From positions 1-64,000 of the forward strand of contig DATBJJ010000103.1 in assembly GCA_036556425.1 (NCBI GenBank): DNA of 64,000 bases. Reading direction: 5' to 3'. The DNA is from DATBJJ01 sp036556425 (GTDB lineage: Bacteria; Acidobacteriota; Vicinamibacteria; Vicinamibacterales; 2-12-FULL-66-21). Made by a program: the position numbers and the translations under genes. The notes beneath the pieces are model-generated. The model did no database searches and was not told the DNA's origin. It worked only from the letters and a program-made list of their open reading frames with translations. This document shows positions 1 to 7,351 of this stretch, piece after piece (the first letter of the stretch is position 1; each line of letters starts with the position of its first letter).

Positions 1-1
1 C

Positions 2-361
2 ACCGCCAGCGTGACGCAGGGCTATCCGTTCCCGCAGCAAATCGCGTTCACCACACGCGGCAACGGTGTGGCCGACACGAGCGTCTATCTGTTCCCGCTC
101 GGCGACGTGCGCCTTCCGAACCTGTTCGTCGCGGACTTCCGGGTCGACAAGGCGTTCAACTTCGGCGGCATGCGGATCATCCCAAGTCTCGACGTGTTCA
201 ACCTGACGAACTCGAGCGAGATCCTGTCGCGCCGCCGGACGCAGTACTCGTTCAACGCCACGACCGGCGTCGGCTCGTCGTCAGCGACGCTGCCGCCGAA
301 CAACATCAGCAGCATCATCGCGCCGCGCGTCATCCGCTTCGGCGCGCGCGTGACCTGGTAG
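2..361 (+). CDS. TonB-dependent receptor (Oar-like), C-terminal end only
   Basis: The reading frame is open from the window edge to a TAG stop, so this is the last 119 residues of a larger gene. The text is typical of the final strands of a large outer-membrane beta-barrel: alternating polar and aromatic residues, a segment like RVDKAFNFGG, then SLDVFNLTNSSE, and a last residue of Trp after RFGARV. A terminal aromatic residue is the usual Bam-recognition signal of outer-membrane proteins. Acidobacterial TonB receptors with a carboxypeptidase-like N-terminal domain end in this way, but that domain lies outside the window, so the substrate cannot be told. Confidence 0.8.
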   Translation, partial: TASVTQGYPFPQQIAFTTRGNGVADTSVYLFPLGDVRLPNLFVADFRVDKAFNFGGMRIIPSLDVFNLTNSSEILSRRRTQYSFNATTGVGSSSATLPPNNISSIIAPRVIRFGARVTW

Positions 362-531
362 GAAACTAGCGCTGTCGGGATCCGGGACCCGGGATCCGGG
401 GCTCGGGTCCACGAAGTCGGAGGGGGCCGGGGGCAAAGCGTTTTGCCTCTGGCCTCTTTTTTGTTTTCTGGTCGCTGCCCGCTACCCGTTGTCCGCTAGC
501 CGCGGACCGCGGACCGCGGACGGCGCTGTCG
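362..531. repeat. Non-coding spacer with GGGATCC-type and GCGGACC-type short repeats
   Basis: The spacer between two convergent genes holds a GGGATCCGGGACCC palindromic repeat at about 377-400 and three tandem copies of a GCGGACC unit at about 501-522. The first resembles the repeats at 50258-50383 and the second those at 3338-3359, so these are probably dispersed short intergenic repeats. No gene was recognised here. Confidence 0.6.
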
Positions 532-1257
532 CTATTTCCAGCCGACCATCCCCGCGAGGCGCTTGAACAGACCCGGATTGCTGTGCGCCTGCGAGGCCTG
601 TTCGAGGATGTCCACCGCTTCGCCGACGCAATGCACGACGCCGATCCCGAGCTTGCGCGCGCTCTGAATGGCGGGCTCGTTCGACGGCGGAACGATCAGG
701 ATGGGCCGGGCGCTCGACTCGGAGATGACGTCGAGGCAGTTCTGCGAGTTGTCGTCAACGTGATAATCGAGCCGAATCGCTTTAGCGGCCGCCCCGCGCG
801 AGCCGCTGATCACGAGCACGCTCGGCAGCTCGAATCCTTGATCGACGAGCCACCGCTGCGTCTGGCGCTGCACCGTCTCCCCTTCGGTGTAGGGCCGCTG
901 CGTGATGAAGAAGACTTCCCATCGGTACCGCAGCATCGATTGATAGATCCGCCGCACGGTGCCCGATTCGGTCGGTCTCAGCGTGGTCCAGAAATCCGTC
1001 GTGCTCTCGATGGCCTGCCAGATCGCGTCTTCGCGGCGGCGGAGCGCGCGCGCGGTCGCGATGCGCTCTCTCGCGGCCAGTTCCGCGGCGGCCTGACGCG
1101 CTTCTTCGGTCTCCGGTTGATCGCCGGGCAGACGGCGTTGGCCGATGTGTCGTTGATCGGGCTCGGCGGGACCGAACAGACGGAGACCGTACTCGCGAAA
1201 CGAGGTCGCGAAGTCGGCCAGCACGCCGTCCATGTCGAAGCCGATTCTCAGGGGCAC
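532..1257 (-). CDS. HAD-superfamily hydrolase, deoxyribonucleotidase-like
   Basis: The protein of 241 residues opens with RIGFDMDGVLADF, the HAD motif I with nucleophile Asp and acid Asp, in the DMDGVLADF form usual for 5'(3')-deoxyribonucleotidase-like (NT5C) proteins. A later VISGSRGAAAKA segment could supply the motif II Ser and motif III Lys, and YHVDDNSQNC gives the late Asp-Asp that holds Mg. I start it at the GTG at 1257, because everything upstream in that frame lies inside the neighbouring lipoprotein gene, whose stop is only 2 bases away. A nucleotide or other small phosphate ester is the likely substrate. Cytoplasmic. Confidence 0.75.
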   Translation of the reverse strand: MPLRIGFDMDGVLADFATSFREYGLRLFGPAEPDQRHIGQRRLPGDQPETEEARQAAAELAARERIATARALRRREDAIWQAIESTTDFWTTLRPTESGTVRRIYQSMLRYRWEVFFITQRPYTEGETVQRQTQRWLVDQGFELPSVLVISGSRGAAAKAIRLDYHVDDNSQNCLDVISESSARPILIVPPSNEPAIQSARKLGIGVVHCVGEAVDILEQASQAHSNPGLFKRLAGMVGWK

Positions 1258-1259
1258 AT

Positions 1260-1970
1260 TTACTTTCCGGTGGGCTTCACCCCGCCGGCTGCAGGTTGGA
1301 CCCTTTTCGTATACGAGCCCGACGCGTCCGGCGCCGATTCGATCAGCACCAGCTCCGCGCCTTCGTACGTGAGACGGCGATCGGGCCGGCCGTCGCCGTT
1401 CTCGTCGAACTCCGCCGTCTTCACGAGGCCGTTCTCGTAGCGCTCCCACTTGTCGCGCCGGCCGTCCTTGTTCGCGTCTTCCTCGACGCGGACCAGCGGG
1501 CCCGTGCCTTCCGGTCCAGGCGCGGCGCTGCTGTCGTAGTACTCCCACCGATCGATCTGCCGCTCGTCGCTCGCCGAGGAAACCTCGATACGATCGATGC
1601 GCCCTCCCGCGGTGGAGTACGCCCACGCATCCGGCTTGCCGTCGGACTTTCTCGAGAAGCCGACTTTCGCGAGCGTGCCTTTGTCGTCGTAGTACTCCCA
1701 GCGATCGAGACGGCCGTCTTCGTTCGTGTCGATCCGCGATCGGATCGGCCGGTTGCCGTCCATCTCCGTCCACGTATCGATCTTGCCGTTCTTGTTCGCG
1801 TCGAACGTCAGCTCCGTCAGCTTTCCCGTCGCGTTGTCGTACGAGGGCTTGGTCGTCGCTTTGAGGCGCTCGCGCTCGGGATCCGAGCAGCCATGCGCGG
1901 CGAACGCGGCGGCGATCGCCGCCGCGATCCAGGCCGCGCGGCGACGCTCATTTCGTTCTGGCGATCTCAT
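1260..1970 (-). CDS. Lipoprotein with six EF-hand/dockerin-like Asp-rich repeats
   Basis: The 236-residue protein begins with a basic stretch and an Ala-rich hydrophobic segment ending AAHGC, a plausible lipobox with Cys near residue 28. The rest holds about six copies of a motif of the form D-x-[ND]-x-[DN]-G-x-x-D-x-W, for example DTNEDGRLDRWEYY and DANKDGRRDKW. This spacing resembles the calcium loop of EF-hands or dockerins, so calcium binding outside the inner membrane is plausible. The ATG at 1970 overlaps the end of the upstream M20 peptidase gene by 23 bases, so the two are probably co-transcribed. I do not recognise a named family. Confidence 0.75.
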   Translation of the reverse strand: MRSPERNERRRAAWIAAAIAAAFAAHGCSDPERERLKATTKPSYDNATGKLTELTFDANKNGKIDTWTEMDGNRPIRSRIDTNEDGRLDRWEYYDDKGTLAKVGFSRKSDGKPDAWAYSTAGGRIDRIEVSSASDERQIDRWEYYDSSAAPGPEGTGPLVRVEEDANKDGRRDKWERYENGLVKTAEFDENGDGRPDRRLTYEGAELVLIESAPDASGSYTKRVQPAAGGVKPTGK

Positions 1971-3318
1971 CGTAAAGATAGGCGGACGCGACGATGCCGC
2001 CGTGGAAGTTGCCGAGATCCAGCTTCTCGTTGGGGGCGTGCGCGTTCTCGTCGGGGAGGCCGACGCCGAAGAGGACAGAGGGGAGTCCGAGGATCTCCTG
2101 AAACGTCGCGACGACCGGGATCGATCCGCCTTCTCTGTTGAACACCGGCGTCTTTCCGAAGCCCTTCTCGATCGCGCGGCCCGCCGCCTGCACGAACGGG
2201 TTGTCGAACTCGGTCATCCAGGGTTTGCCGCCGTGCATGCGCGTGACCTTCAGCTCGACGGTCTTCGGCGTGACCTTCCGCACGTAATCATCGAACAGCT
2301 TCGCGATCTTGTCGGGATCCTGATCGGGCACGAGCCGCATGCTGACCTTGGCCATCGAGACGGCCGGAATGACGGTCTTGGCGCCCTCGCCCGTGAACCC
2401 GGCGAGTAGGCCGTTGACCTCGAACGTCGGCCGGCCCCAGACGCGCTCGAGCGTCGAATAGCTGCTCTCGCCGAAGAGTTTCGGCGCGCCGAGCTCCTTG
2501 CGATAGCGCGTCTCGTTGAACGGCAGCTTCTTGAATTCCGCCCGCTCCTCGTCGCGCAGCGGCCGCACGTCGTCGTAGAAGCCCGGGATCTTGATGCGGC
2601 CGCCGCGATCCTTCATCTGCGCGAGGACCTGCGCGAGGACGAACGCGGGATTCGCGACGGCTCCGCCGAACGAGCCCGAGTGCAGATCGCTTTTCGTGCC
2701 GCGCAGATCGATCTGGCAGTAGACGAGCCCGCGCAGCCCGTAGCAGATCGACGGAATGCCGCGATCGAACATCGGCGAGTCGGAGATCACGACGACGTCG
2801 GCGGAGAGATCGTCCTTGTGATCCTTGATGAAGTTGTCGAGATTCGCCGATCCGACTTCTTCCTCGCCCTCGAGGATGATCTTCATGTTCACCGGAAGGC
2901 GTCCGGTCTTCTTCATGTGCGCTTCGATTGCTTTGAAGTGCATGAAGACCTGCCCCTTGTCGTCGGCCGAGCCGCGCGCGTAGATCTCGCCGTCGCGGAT
3001 CGTGGCCGTGAAGGGCGGCGACTCCCAGAGCTCGAGCGGATCGACCGGCTGCACGTCGTAGTGCCCGTAGAAGAGGATCGTCGGCGCGCCGTCGGCGCCG
3101 AGCCAGTCGCCGTACACGACGGGGTAGCCCGGCGTGTCGATCAACTTGACGTTGTTCAATCCGACGCGGGACATTTCCGCCGACGTCCACTCGGCGCAGC
3201 GGCGCACATCGCCGGCGTGCTGCGGCAGCGCGCTGATGCTCGGGATCGCGAGGTATTCCTTCAGCTCCTCGACGTAGCGGTCGCGATTCGTATGAATGAA
3301 GTCCAGAACGTCGTTCAT
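1948..3318 (-). CDS. M20-family metallopeptidase (dipeptidase-type)
   Basis: A 456-residue protein of the M20/ArgE-DapE-carnosinase family. The metal ligands are visible in order: YGHYDVQP (His, then Asp), ARGSADDKGQ (bridging Asp), EGEEEVGS (catalytic Glu then ligand Glu), SDSPM, and a late HAPNEKLDLGNFHGG with the last His. The middle holds the dimerisation domain. M20 dipeptidases hydrolyse dipeptides using two zinc ions in the cytoplasm. No signal peptide is seen. It is followed by the repeat lipoprotein with an overlap. The ATG at 3318 gives the normal M20 N terminus. Confidence 0.92.
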   Translation of the reverse strand: MNDVLDFIHTNRDRYVEELKEYLAIPSISALPQHAGDVRRCAEWTSAEMSRVGLNNVKLIDTPGYPVVYGDWLGADGAPTILFYGHYDVQPVDPLELWESPPFTATIRDGEIYARGSADDKGQVFMHFKAIEAHMKKTGRLPVNMKIILEGEEEVGSANLDNFIKDHKDDLSADVVVISDSPMFDRGIPSICYGLRGLVYCQIDLRGTKSDLHSGSFGGAVANPAFVLAQVLAQMKDRGGRIKIPGFYDDVRPLRDEERAEFKKLPFNETRYRKELGAPKLFGESSYSTLERVWGRPTFEVNGLLAGFTGEGAKTVIPAVSMAKVSMRLVPDQDPDKIAKLFDDYVRKVTPKTVELKVTRMHGGKPWMTEFDNPFVQAAGRAIEKGFGKTPVFNREGGSIPVVATFQEILGLPSVLFGVGLPDENAHAPNEKLDLGNFHGGIVASAYLYDEIARTK

Positions 3319-3337
3319 GATTTGGTATCCCGTGTCG

Positions 3338-3359
3338 CGGTCCGTGGTCCGCGGTCCGC
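3338..3359. repeat. Short GGTCCG tandem repeat between M20 peptidase and rhodanese genes
   Basis: Three near-identical copies of a CGGTCCGTG/CGGTCCGC unit lie just before the M20 start. The same theme appears at about 501-522 after the HAD gene. It is probably a dispersed intergenic repeat. No regulatory role can be shown. Confidence 0.5.
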
Positions 3360-3411
3360 CAGCCGCTCTCCGTCAATCAGGGACGGCAGCTGGCGGGCAG
3401 CGGCCAGCGGA

Positions 3412-4245
3412 TCAGTGTTTTTCAATTGGCAGATCGGTTCGATCGCCCCACTCTTTCCACGATCCGACGTAGTTTCGCACGCGGGGGTAGCCGATCAGGC
3501 GAAGCGCGATGTACGAGTGCGCCGCGCGATAGCCGCCCTGGCAATACGTGATGACCTCGCGATCGGGCGTTACGCCGGCGGATGCGTACATCTTCTCGAG
3601 CTCGGCCGCTGATTTGAAATCCCCTTGCGGCGTGAGGTTCTCGGTCCACTCGATGTTCACCGCGCCGGGCACGGATCCGCCGCGCGCGGCGCGAACGACC
3701 GTGCCCTTGTGCTCTCCCTCGCTCCGCGTGTCGAGGATGATCGCATCCTCGTTCGCGATCGCGTCGCGGACGTCACGCCATGTCGCGATCGCTCGGTCGT
3801 TCCGCGCGCCGGTCCACTCGCTCTTCGGCGGCGGGCTCGCCTCGCGCGTGACGGGCATTCCGTCGCGCGCCCACGCGCCGAATCCGCCGTCGAGGAGGCG
3901 CACCGACGGGTGTCCGAAATACTCGAGAAACCAGAACGCTCTCGCGGCGCGAATGCCCGACTGATCGTCGTACACGACGATCGGCGTCTCGTTCGTGACG
4001 CCGTGGATCGCGAGCACGTGCTCGATCATCCACATGAAGGCTTTGAGCGGCGCGGGATCCGTGTCGGTCAGGCTGAGCCCCCACAGGTCGAGGTGGACGG
4101 CGCCCGGCACGTGACCCGCCGTATAGGCCTCTGGAGGCCGCAAATCGAGGATGAGGGGGCGGCCCGCCGCATTTTCCGTGAGGGATTTCAATTCCGGCGG
4201 GGTTATCAACAGTTGCGGGTTCGCGTAGCCCTTCATCCGGGGCAT
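3412..4245 (-). CDS. sseA: Sulfurtransferase with two rhodanese domains
   Basis: 277 residues, the normal length for thiosulfate or 3-mercaptopyruvate sulfurtransferases. The N-terminal rhodanese domain (about 8-125, with LILDLRPPEAYTAGHVPGAVHLD) lacks a catalytic Cys. The C-terminal domain (about 150-270) carries the active loop TYCQGGYRAAH with the persulfide-forming Cys. The loop differs from CG[ST]GVTA of mercaptopyruvate enzymes and is closer to thiosulfate enzymes, so thiosulfate:cyanide sulfurtransferase is the better guess. Cytoplasmic; no signal peptide. Confidence 0.88.
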   Translation of the reverse strand: MPRMKGYANPQLLITPPELKSLTENAAGRPLILDLRPPEAYTAGHVPGAVHLDLWGLSLTDTDPAPLKAFMWMIEHVLAIHGVTNETPIVVYDDQSGIRAARAFWFLEYFGHPSVRLLDGGFGAWARDGMPVTREASPPPKSEWTGARNDRAIATWRDVRDAIANEDAIILDTRSEGEHKGTVVRAARGGSVPGAVNIEWTENLTPQGDFKSAAELEKMYASAGVTPDREVITYCQGGYRAAHSYIALRLIGYPRVRNYVGSWKEWGDRTDLPIEKH

Positions 4246-4262
4246 CGTACATTGACGTTTAT

Positions 4263-4281
4263 AGCTTTGTTGTGCAAAGTT
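4263..4281. promoter_or_regulatory. Inverted repeat CTTTG-N5-CAAAG, candidate operator
   Basis: CTTTG at 4265-4269 and CAAAG at 4275-4279 are perfect inverted arms in the 37-base gap between the rhodanese gene and the membrane-protein/regulator pair. The second gene of that pair encodes a winged-helix regulator, so autoregulation is a reasonable inference. Confidence 0.45.
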
Positions 4282-4288
4282 ATTGCAG

Positions 4289-4939
4289 ATGGAGCTGCAT
4301 CGCGCCCTGGCGCAGGTCGCGGCGATCCAGGATCAGGTCACGCGCGCCGACGTCTACCGGGGCTACCGATCGGTGCCGGTCGCGGCGAGCGGGCTGATCG
4401 GCCTGGCCGCCGCGTGGCTGCAGCCGCCGCGCCTCGACGCCGATCCGATCGCGTTCGTGATCTATTGGGGCGTCGTCGCGGCGACGGCGGGATTCGTCGG
4501 CGTCAGCGAGATCGTCTACAACTACGTCGTCCACGACGAGGCGGTCGCGCGCCGGCGCACGCGGCGGGTCGTTGGGCAGATGCTGCCGAGCCTGCTGGCC
4601 GGCGCGATCATCGCGGCCGTGTTCGCGCGGCTGAACACCGCGCTCGTGCCGCTGCTGCCGGGCATCTGGGCGATCTGCTTTGGCGTCGGCATCTTCGCGT
4701 CGCGCCCGTTCCTCGTTCGTTCGAGCGGGTGGGTGGCGCTGTTTTTCTACGCGGCCGGCGTCGCGCTGCTCTTGAACGCCCGCGGTCCGGACGCGCTGAG
4801 CCCCTGGTCGGTCGGCGGAACGTTCGGTGTCGGGCAGCTGCTCACCGCTGCCTTGTTGTATTGGAACCTCGAGACGCCTCGTCGCATCGTGAGCGAGGAC
4901 GAATCGTCGGAAGTGGATGATGAAGAAGAAGAAAGCTAA
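4289..4939 (+). CDS. Integral membrane protein paired with a winged-helix regulator
   Basis: About 216 residues. After an amphipathic N terminus there are five or six hydrophobic segments (roughly 30-48, 57-75, 105-125, 127-145, 150-168, 178-195) and an acidic tail rich in Glu and Asp. No enzyme motif is seen. Its end overlaps by 23 bases the start of a winged-helix regulator, an arrangement seen for many small membrane-protein/HTH pairs. I use the ATG at 4289; an in-frame TTG lies 6 bases earlier. Function unknown. Confidence 0.75.
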   Translation: MELHRALAQVAAIQDQVTRADVYRGYRSVPVAASGLIGLAAAWLQPPRLDADPIAFVIYWGVVAATAGFVGVSEIVYNYVVHDEAVARRRTRRVVGQMLPSLLAGAIIAAVFARLNTALVPLLPGIWAICFGVGIFASRPFLVRSSGWVALFFYAAGVALLLNARGPDALSPWSVGGTFGVGQLLTAALLYWNLETPRRIVSEDESSEVDDEEEES

Positions 4940-5318
4940 CGAGCTCACGCAGCCGGGCCGCTTCGCGTACGAAGGGCTCGAGCGCGCGCTGCACGAGAAG
5001 GCGCGCCTCGGGATCATGACGTCGCTCGTCATGCGTCCGGAGGGCTTGCTGTTCTCCGATCTGAAGCGCCTGTGCGCGCTGACCGATGGCAATCTGAGCC
5101 GGCACCTCGACGTCTTGAAGGAAGCCGGGCTCGTCGAAGTCTGGAAGGGATTCGAGAATCGGCGTCCGCAGACGTTGTGCCGCGTGTCCCCGGACGGCCG
5201 TCAGCGGTTCCTCGCGTATCTCGAGGAGCTGGAGCACGTGATCCGCGACGCGATGCCGAAAGCCGCGAAGCGCGGCGAGCGTCTGCCGGATCTGCCGCCA
5301 GGTTTTCAGCCGGCCTGA
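4917..5318 (+). CDS. Winged-helix transcriptional regulator (HTH_34 type)
   Basis: 133 residues. ALHEKARLGIMTSLV followed by GLLFSDLKRLCALTDGNLSRHLDVLKEAGLVEVWKGFENRRPQTLCRVSPDGRQ-type text is a complete helix-turn-helix plus wing of the ArsR/MarR-like class often called HTH_34. There is no metal-binding Cys set and no separate ligand domain. It overlaps the upstream membrane-protein gene, so the two are translated together, and it may act on the CTTTG/CAAAG palindrome at 4263-4281. The last 13 bases overlap the convergent MBL gene. Confidence 0.85.
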   Translation: MMKKKKANELTQPGRFAYEGLERALHEKARLGIMTSLVMRPEGLLFSDLKRLCALTDGNLSRHLDVLKEAGLVEVWKGFENRRPQTLCRVSPDGRQRFLAYLEELEHVIRDAMPKAAKRGERLPDLPPGFQPA

Positions 5319-6073
5319 TCGCCGACCGTCCAGCGTCCGCGCCGCTCCGACGCTCTGCCCTCTCGCTGAAGCTTGACGAGATGGGCAGAGACGCTCTCCC
5401 CCGCCGCCGCGATCAATCCCTGGTCCAACGCCGGATACACGCGCGCGACGATCCGATCGATCGTCTCGCATCCCGCTTTCAGTGCTCCGACGATCTGCGC
5501 TTCGCGCTCAGCGCGATGGCGAAGGTACTCGTCGACGATCGCGTCGGGGTTCTCGATGATCGGACCGTGTCCGGGCAGAAGCCGGCGCGGCCGCAGGCCA
5601 CGGATCCGGCGAAGCGAATCGAGATACTGCGAGAGATCTCCGCCGCGGCTCGCGGGAATGACGACGGTCCCGCCGATCCGCACGAGATCGCCACAGTACA
5701 CGTCGCCGCGCGCGGCGAAGCAGCAATGATCGGGCGCGTGTCCGGGCGTGTGGATGGCGATGACGGCATCGTCGCCCGCGTCGATGCGCTCGCCGTCCGC
5801 GATCGGCTGATTCCCCGTCGCGAACTGCCGGATCGACACTGACGGCCAGCGCTCGACGATCGCCGGCACTCCGGCCGCATGATCGACATGTCCGTGCGTG
5901 ATGAGGACCGCGCTGAGCGGCCTGCCGTCCAGCGCGCGCTCGAGCGCCGCGAGGTGATCGACGTTGCCGACGCCCGCGTCGATCAACACGGGAACGCGGC
6001 CGTCGAGGAAGTACGTGTTGGTGCCGGTCGGGCCGGTCCAAGCCGAAGGATTGCCGGCAGGCAACAGAATCAC
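5306..6073 (-). CDS. MBL-fold hydrolase with C-terminal winged-helix (LACTB2-like)
   Basis: 255 residues. The metallo-beta-lactamase motif is ITHGHVDHAAG (HxHxDH), followed by HTPGHAPDHCCF and a final GHGPII with the last His. The C-terminal 60 residues (AHLVKLQREGRASERRGRWTV) match the small winged-helix domain found in LACTB2-type MBL proteins, some of which are RNases while others act on thioesters. It starts with GTG 3 bases after the stop of the upstream beta-barrel gene, so it is the last gene of the exporter operon. Confidence 0.85.
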   Translation of the reverse strand: MILLPAGNPSAWTGPTGTNTYFLDGRVPVLIDAGVGNVDHLAALERALDGRPLSAVLITHGHVDHAAGVPAIVERWPSVSIRQFATGNQPIADGERIDAGDDAVIAIHTPGHAPDHCCFAARGDVYCGDLVRIGGTVVIPASRGGDLSQYLDSLRRIRGLRPRRLLPGHGPIIENPDAIVDEYLRHRAEREAQIVGALKAGCETIDRIVARVYPALDQGLIAAAGESVSAHLVKLQREGRASERRGRWTVGDQAG

Positions 6074-6076
6074 AGA

Positions 6077-7351
6077 TCAGAAATAGTACTTCAGCCGCGC
6101 GTAGACGAAGTCGCTGTCGCCGAACCGGCCGACGAGATCGCGGCCGTCACCCGCGAACCAACCGATCGATCCCTCGAGCGCGACGTTGTCGCGCAGGCTG
6201 GCCATCGCGATGGTCCGCAGGAACGCCGATCCCTCGTTCGCGTTGTAGACGGCAAATCCGCGCAAGCGATAGCGCTCGCGGCTGAAAGTACGATCGAACG
6301 ATCCGACGAACGTCAGGTCCTTTCGCTCGGTGTCCGAGTTCACAGCCGAGAGTGGGCGTTCGTACGACTCCGCGTGGAAGAGTACGGTTCCGCTCCACGT
6401 CGCGCCCGCGGCGCGTCGATCGACGCCCGCACCCGCGTCGATCGAGCTGCCGCGCACCACTCGCGCGTCCGATGACTGGAAGTTGTCGTCCACGAACACG
6501 GCGACCTCTCCGCGCAGCCCCCACTGCCCGCGGACCGCTTCGACGTCGCCGCCGATCATCGTGAAGCGAGGGTGCACTCGAGCGATCGTCAGCGGCGGAA
6601 CGCTCGCAGGATCGATCTCGTACAAACCGAACGATTCGAAGCCGCGATACGCGGATACGCTCCAATCCACGGTTCCGCTCGTGGCAGACAGCCGCGCGCC
6701 TCCCTGCGCGTTCCGCGCCGTGAACGCGGGCTTCCGATCGTCCCGCTGATCGACGACGAACGGCGTGCCTGCGATCGCGAGCGGAAGATTGAAAGGCGAG
6801 GACGGCTCGTCGAGACGATCGAAGCGTCCCGATCGAAAGTCCGGCACGTAGACGCCTTCAATCGCCGCGTCGTCGTTGACGTGGAATCGTCCGCGAACGA
6901 GCAGCACCGGCAGCCTGGCCTCGCTGCGGCCCTCGAAGAAGAACCGCGAGACGTCGAGCGGGTTGATGACGTCGGTCGGCTGAATCTCGTCGAGCTTGCC
7001 CCAGGTAACGCGCGCGAAGCCCGCGAGCAGATCGGCGCGTCGGCCCGACAGCGCAACGCTTGCTTCCTGTATTCGAACGATGGCGTCGGTCACACTCCGC
7101 GGCTCGCCAATCGTCGCGCGCCGCGCGAGCAGGCCTTCGGCAAAGCCGGCGAGGTTGATCGCGATCCGCGTCGACGGCTCGAGCTTCTCTTCGACGAAGA
7201 TCCGTCCGCGCAGCTCGGCGGCGTCCCGACGGTTCGGAAAGTAGTCGCCGAACAGGCTGACGTAGCCCGTCGGCGTCTGCGCCGCGGCGCTGTACGCCGT
7301 CAGGAGTAGCAGGAACCCCGACCGGATTGCAGTTTTTACCATCGGGGACAC
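6077..7351 (-). CDS. Outer-membrane beta-barrel protein, DUF1302-like
   Basis: 424 residues with a signal peptide (AIRSGFLLLLTAYSAAAQ, cleavage near residue 24) and a long run of alternating residues ending DFVYARLKYYF with terminal Phe. The early segment VTWGKLDEIQPTDVINPLDVSRFFFEG is close to the signature of DUF1302 proteins, which are encoded beside MMPL/RND permeases and are thought to form the outer-membrane part of a lipid or hydrophobic-compound path. The first codon (GTG at 7351) touches the RND stop. An internal ATG at 7342 is an alternative. Confidence 0.8.
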   Translation of the reverse strand: MSPMVKTAIRSGFLLLLTAYSAAAQTPTGYVSLFGDYFPNRRDAAELRGRIFVEEKLEPSTRIAINLAGFAEGLLARRATIGEPRSVTDAIVRIQEASVALSGRRADLLAGFARVTWGKLDEIQPTDVINPLDVSRFFFEGRSEARLPVLLVRGRFHVNDDAAIEGVYVPDFRSGRFDRLDEPSSPFNLPLAIAGTPFVVDQRDDRKPAFTARNAQGGARLSATSGTVDWSVSAYRGFESFGLYEIDPASVPPLTIARVHPRFTMIGGDVEAVRGQWGLRGEVAVFVDDNFQSSDARVVRGSSIDAGAGVDRRAAGATWSGTVLFHAESYERPLSAVNSDTERKDLTFVGSFDRTFSRERYRLRGFAVYNANEGSAFLRTIAMASLRDNVALEGSIGWFAGDGRDLVGRFGDSDFVYARLKYYF

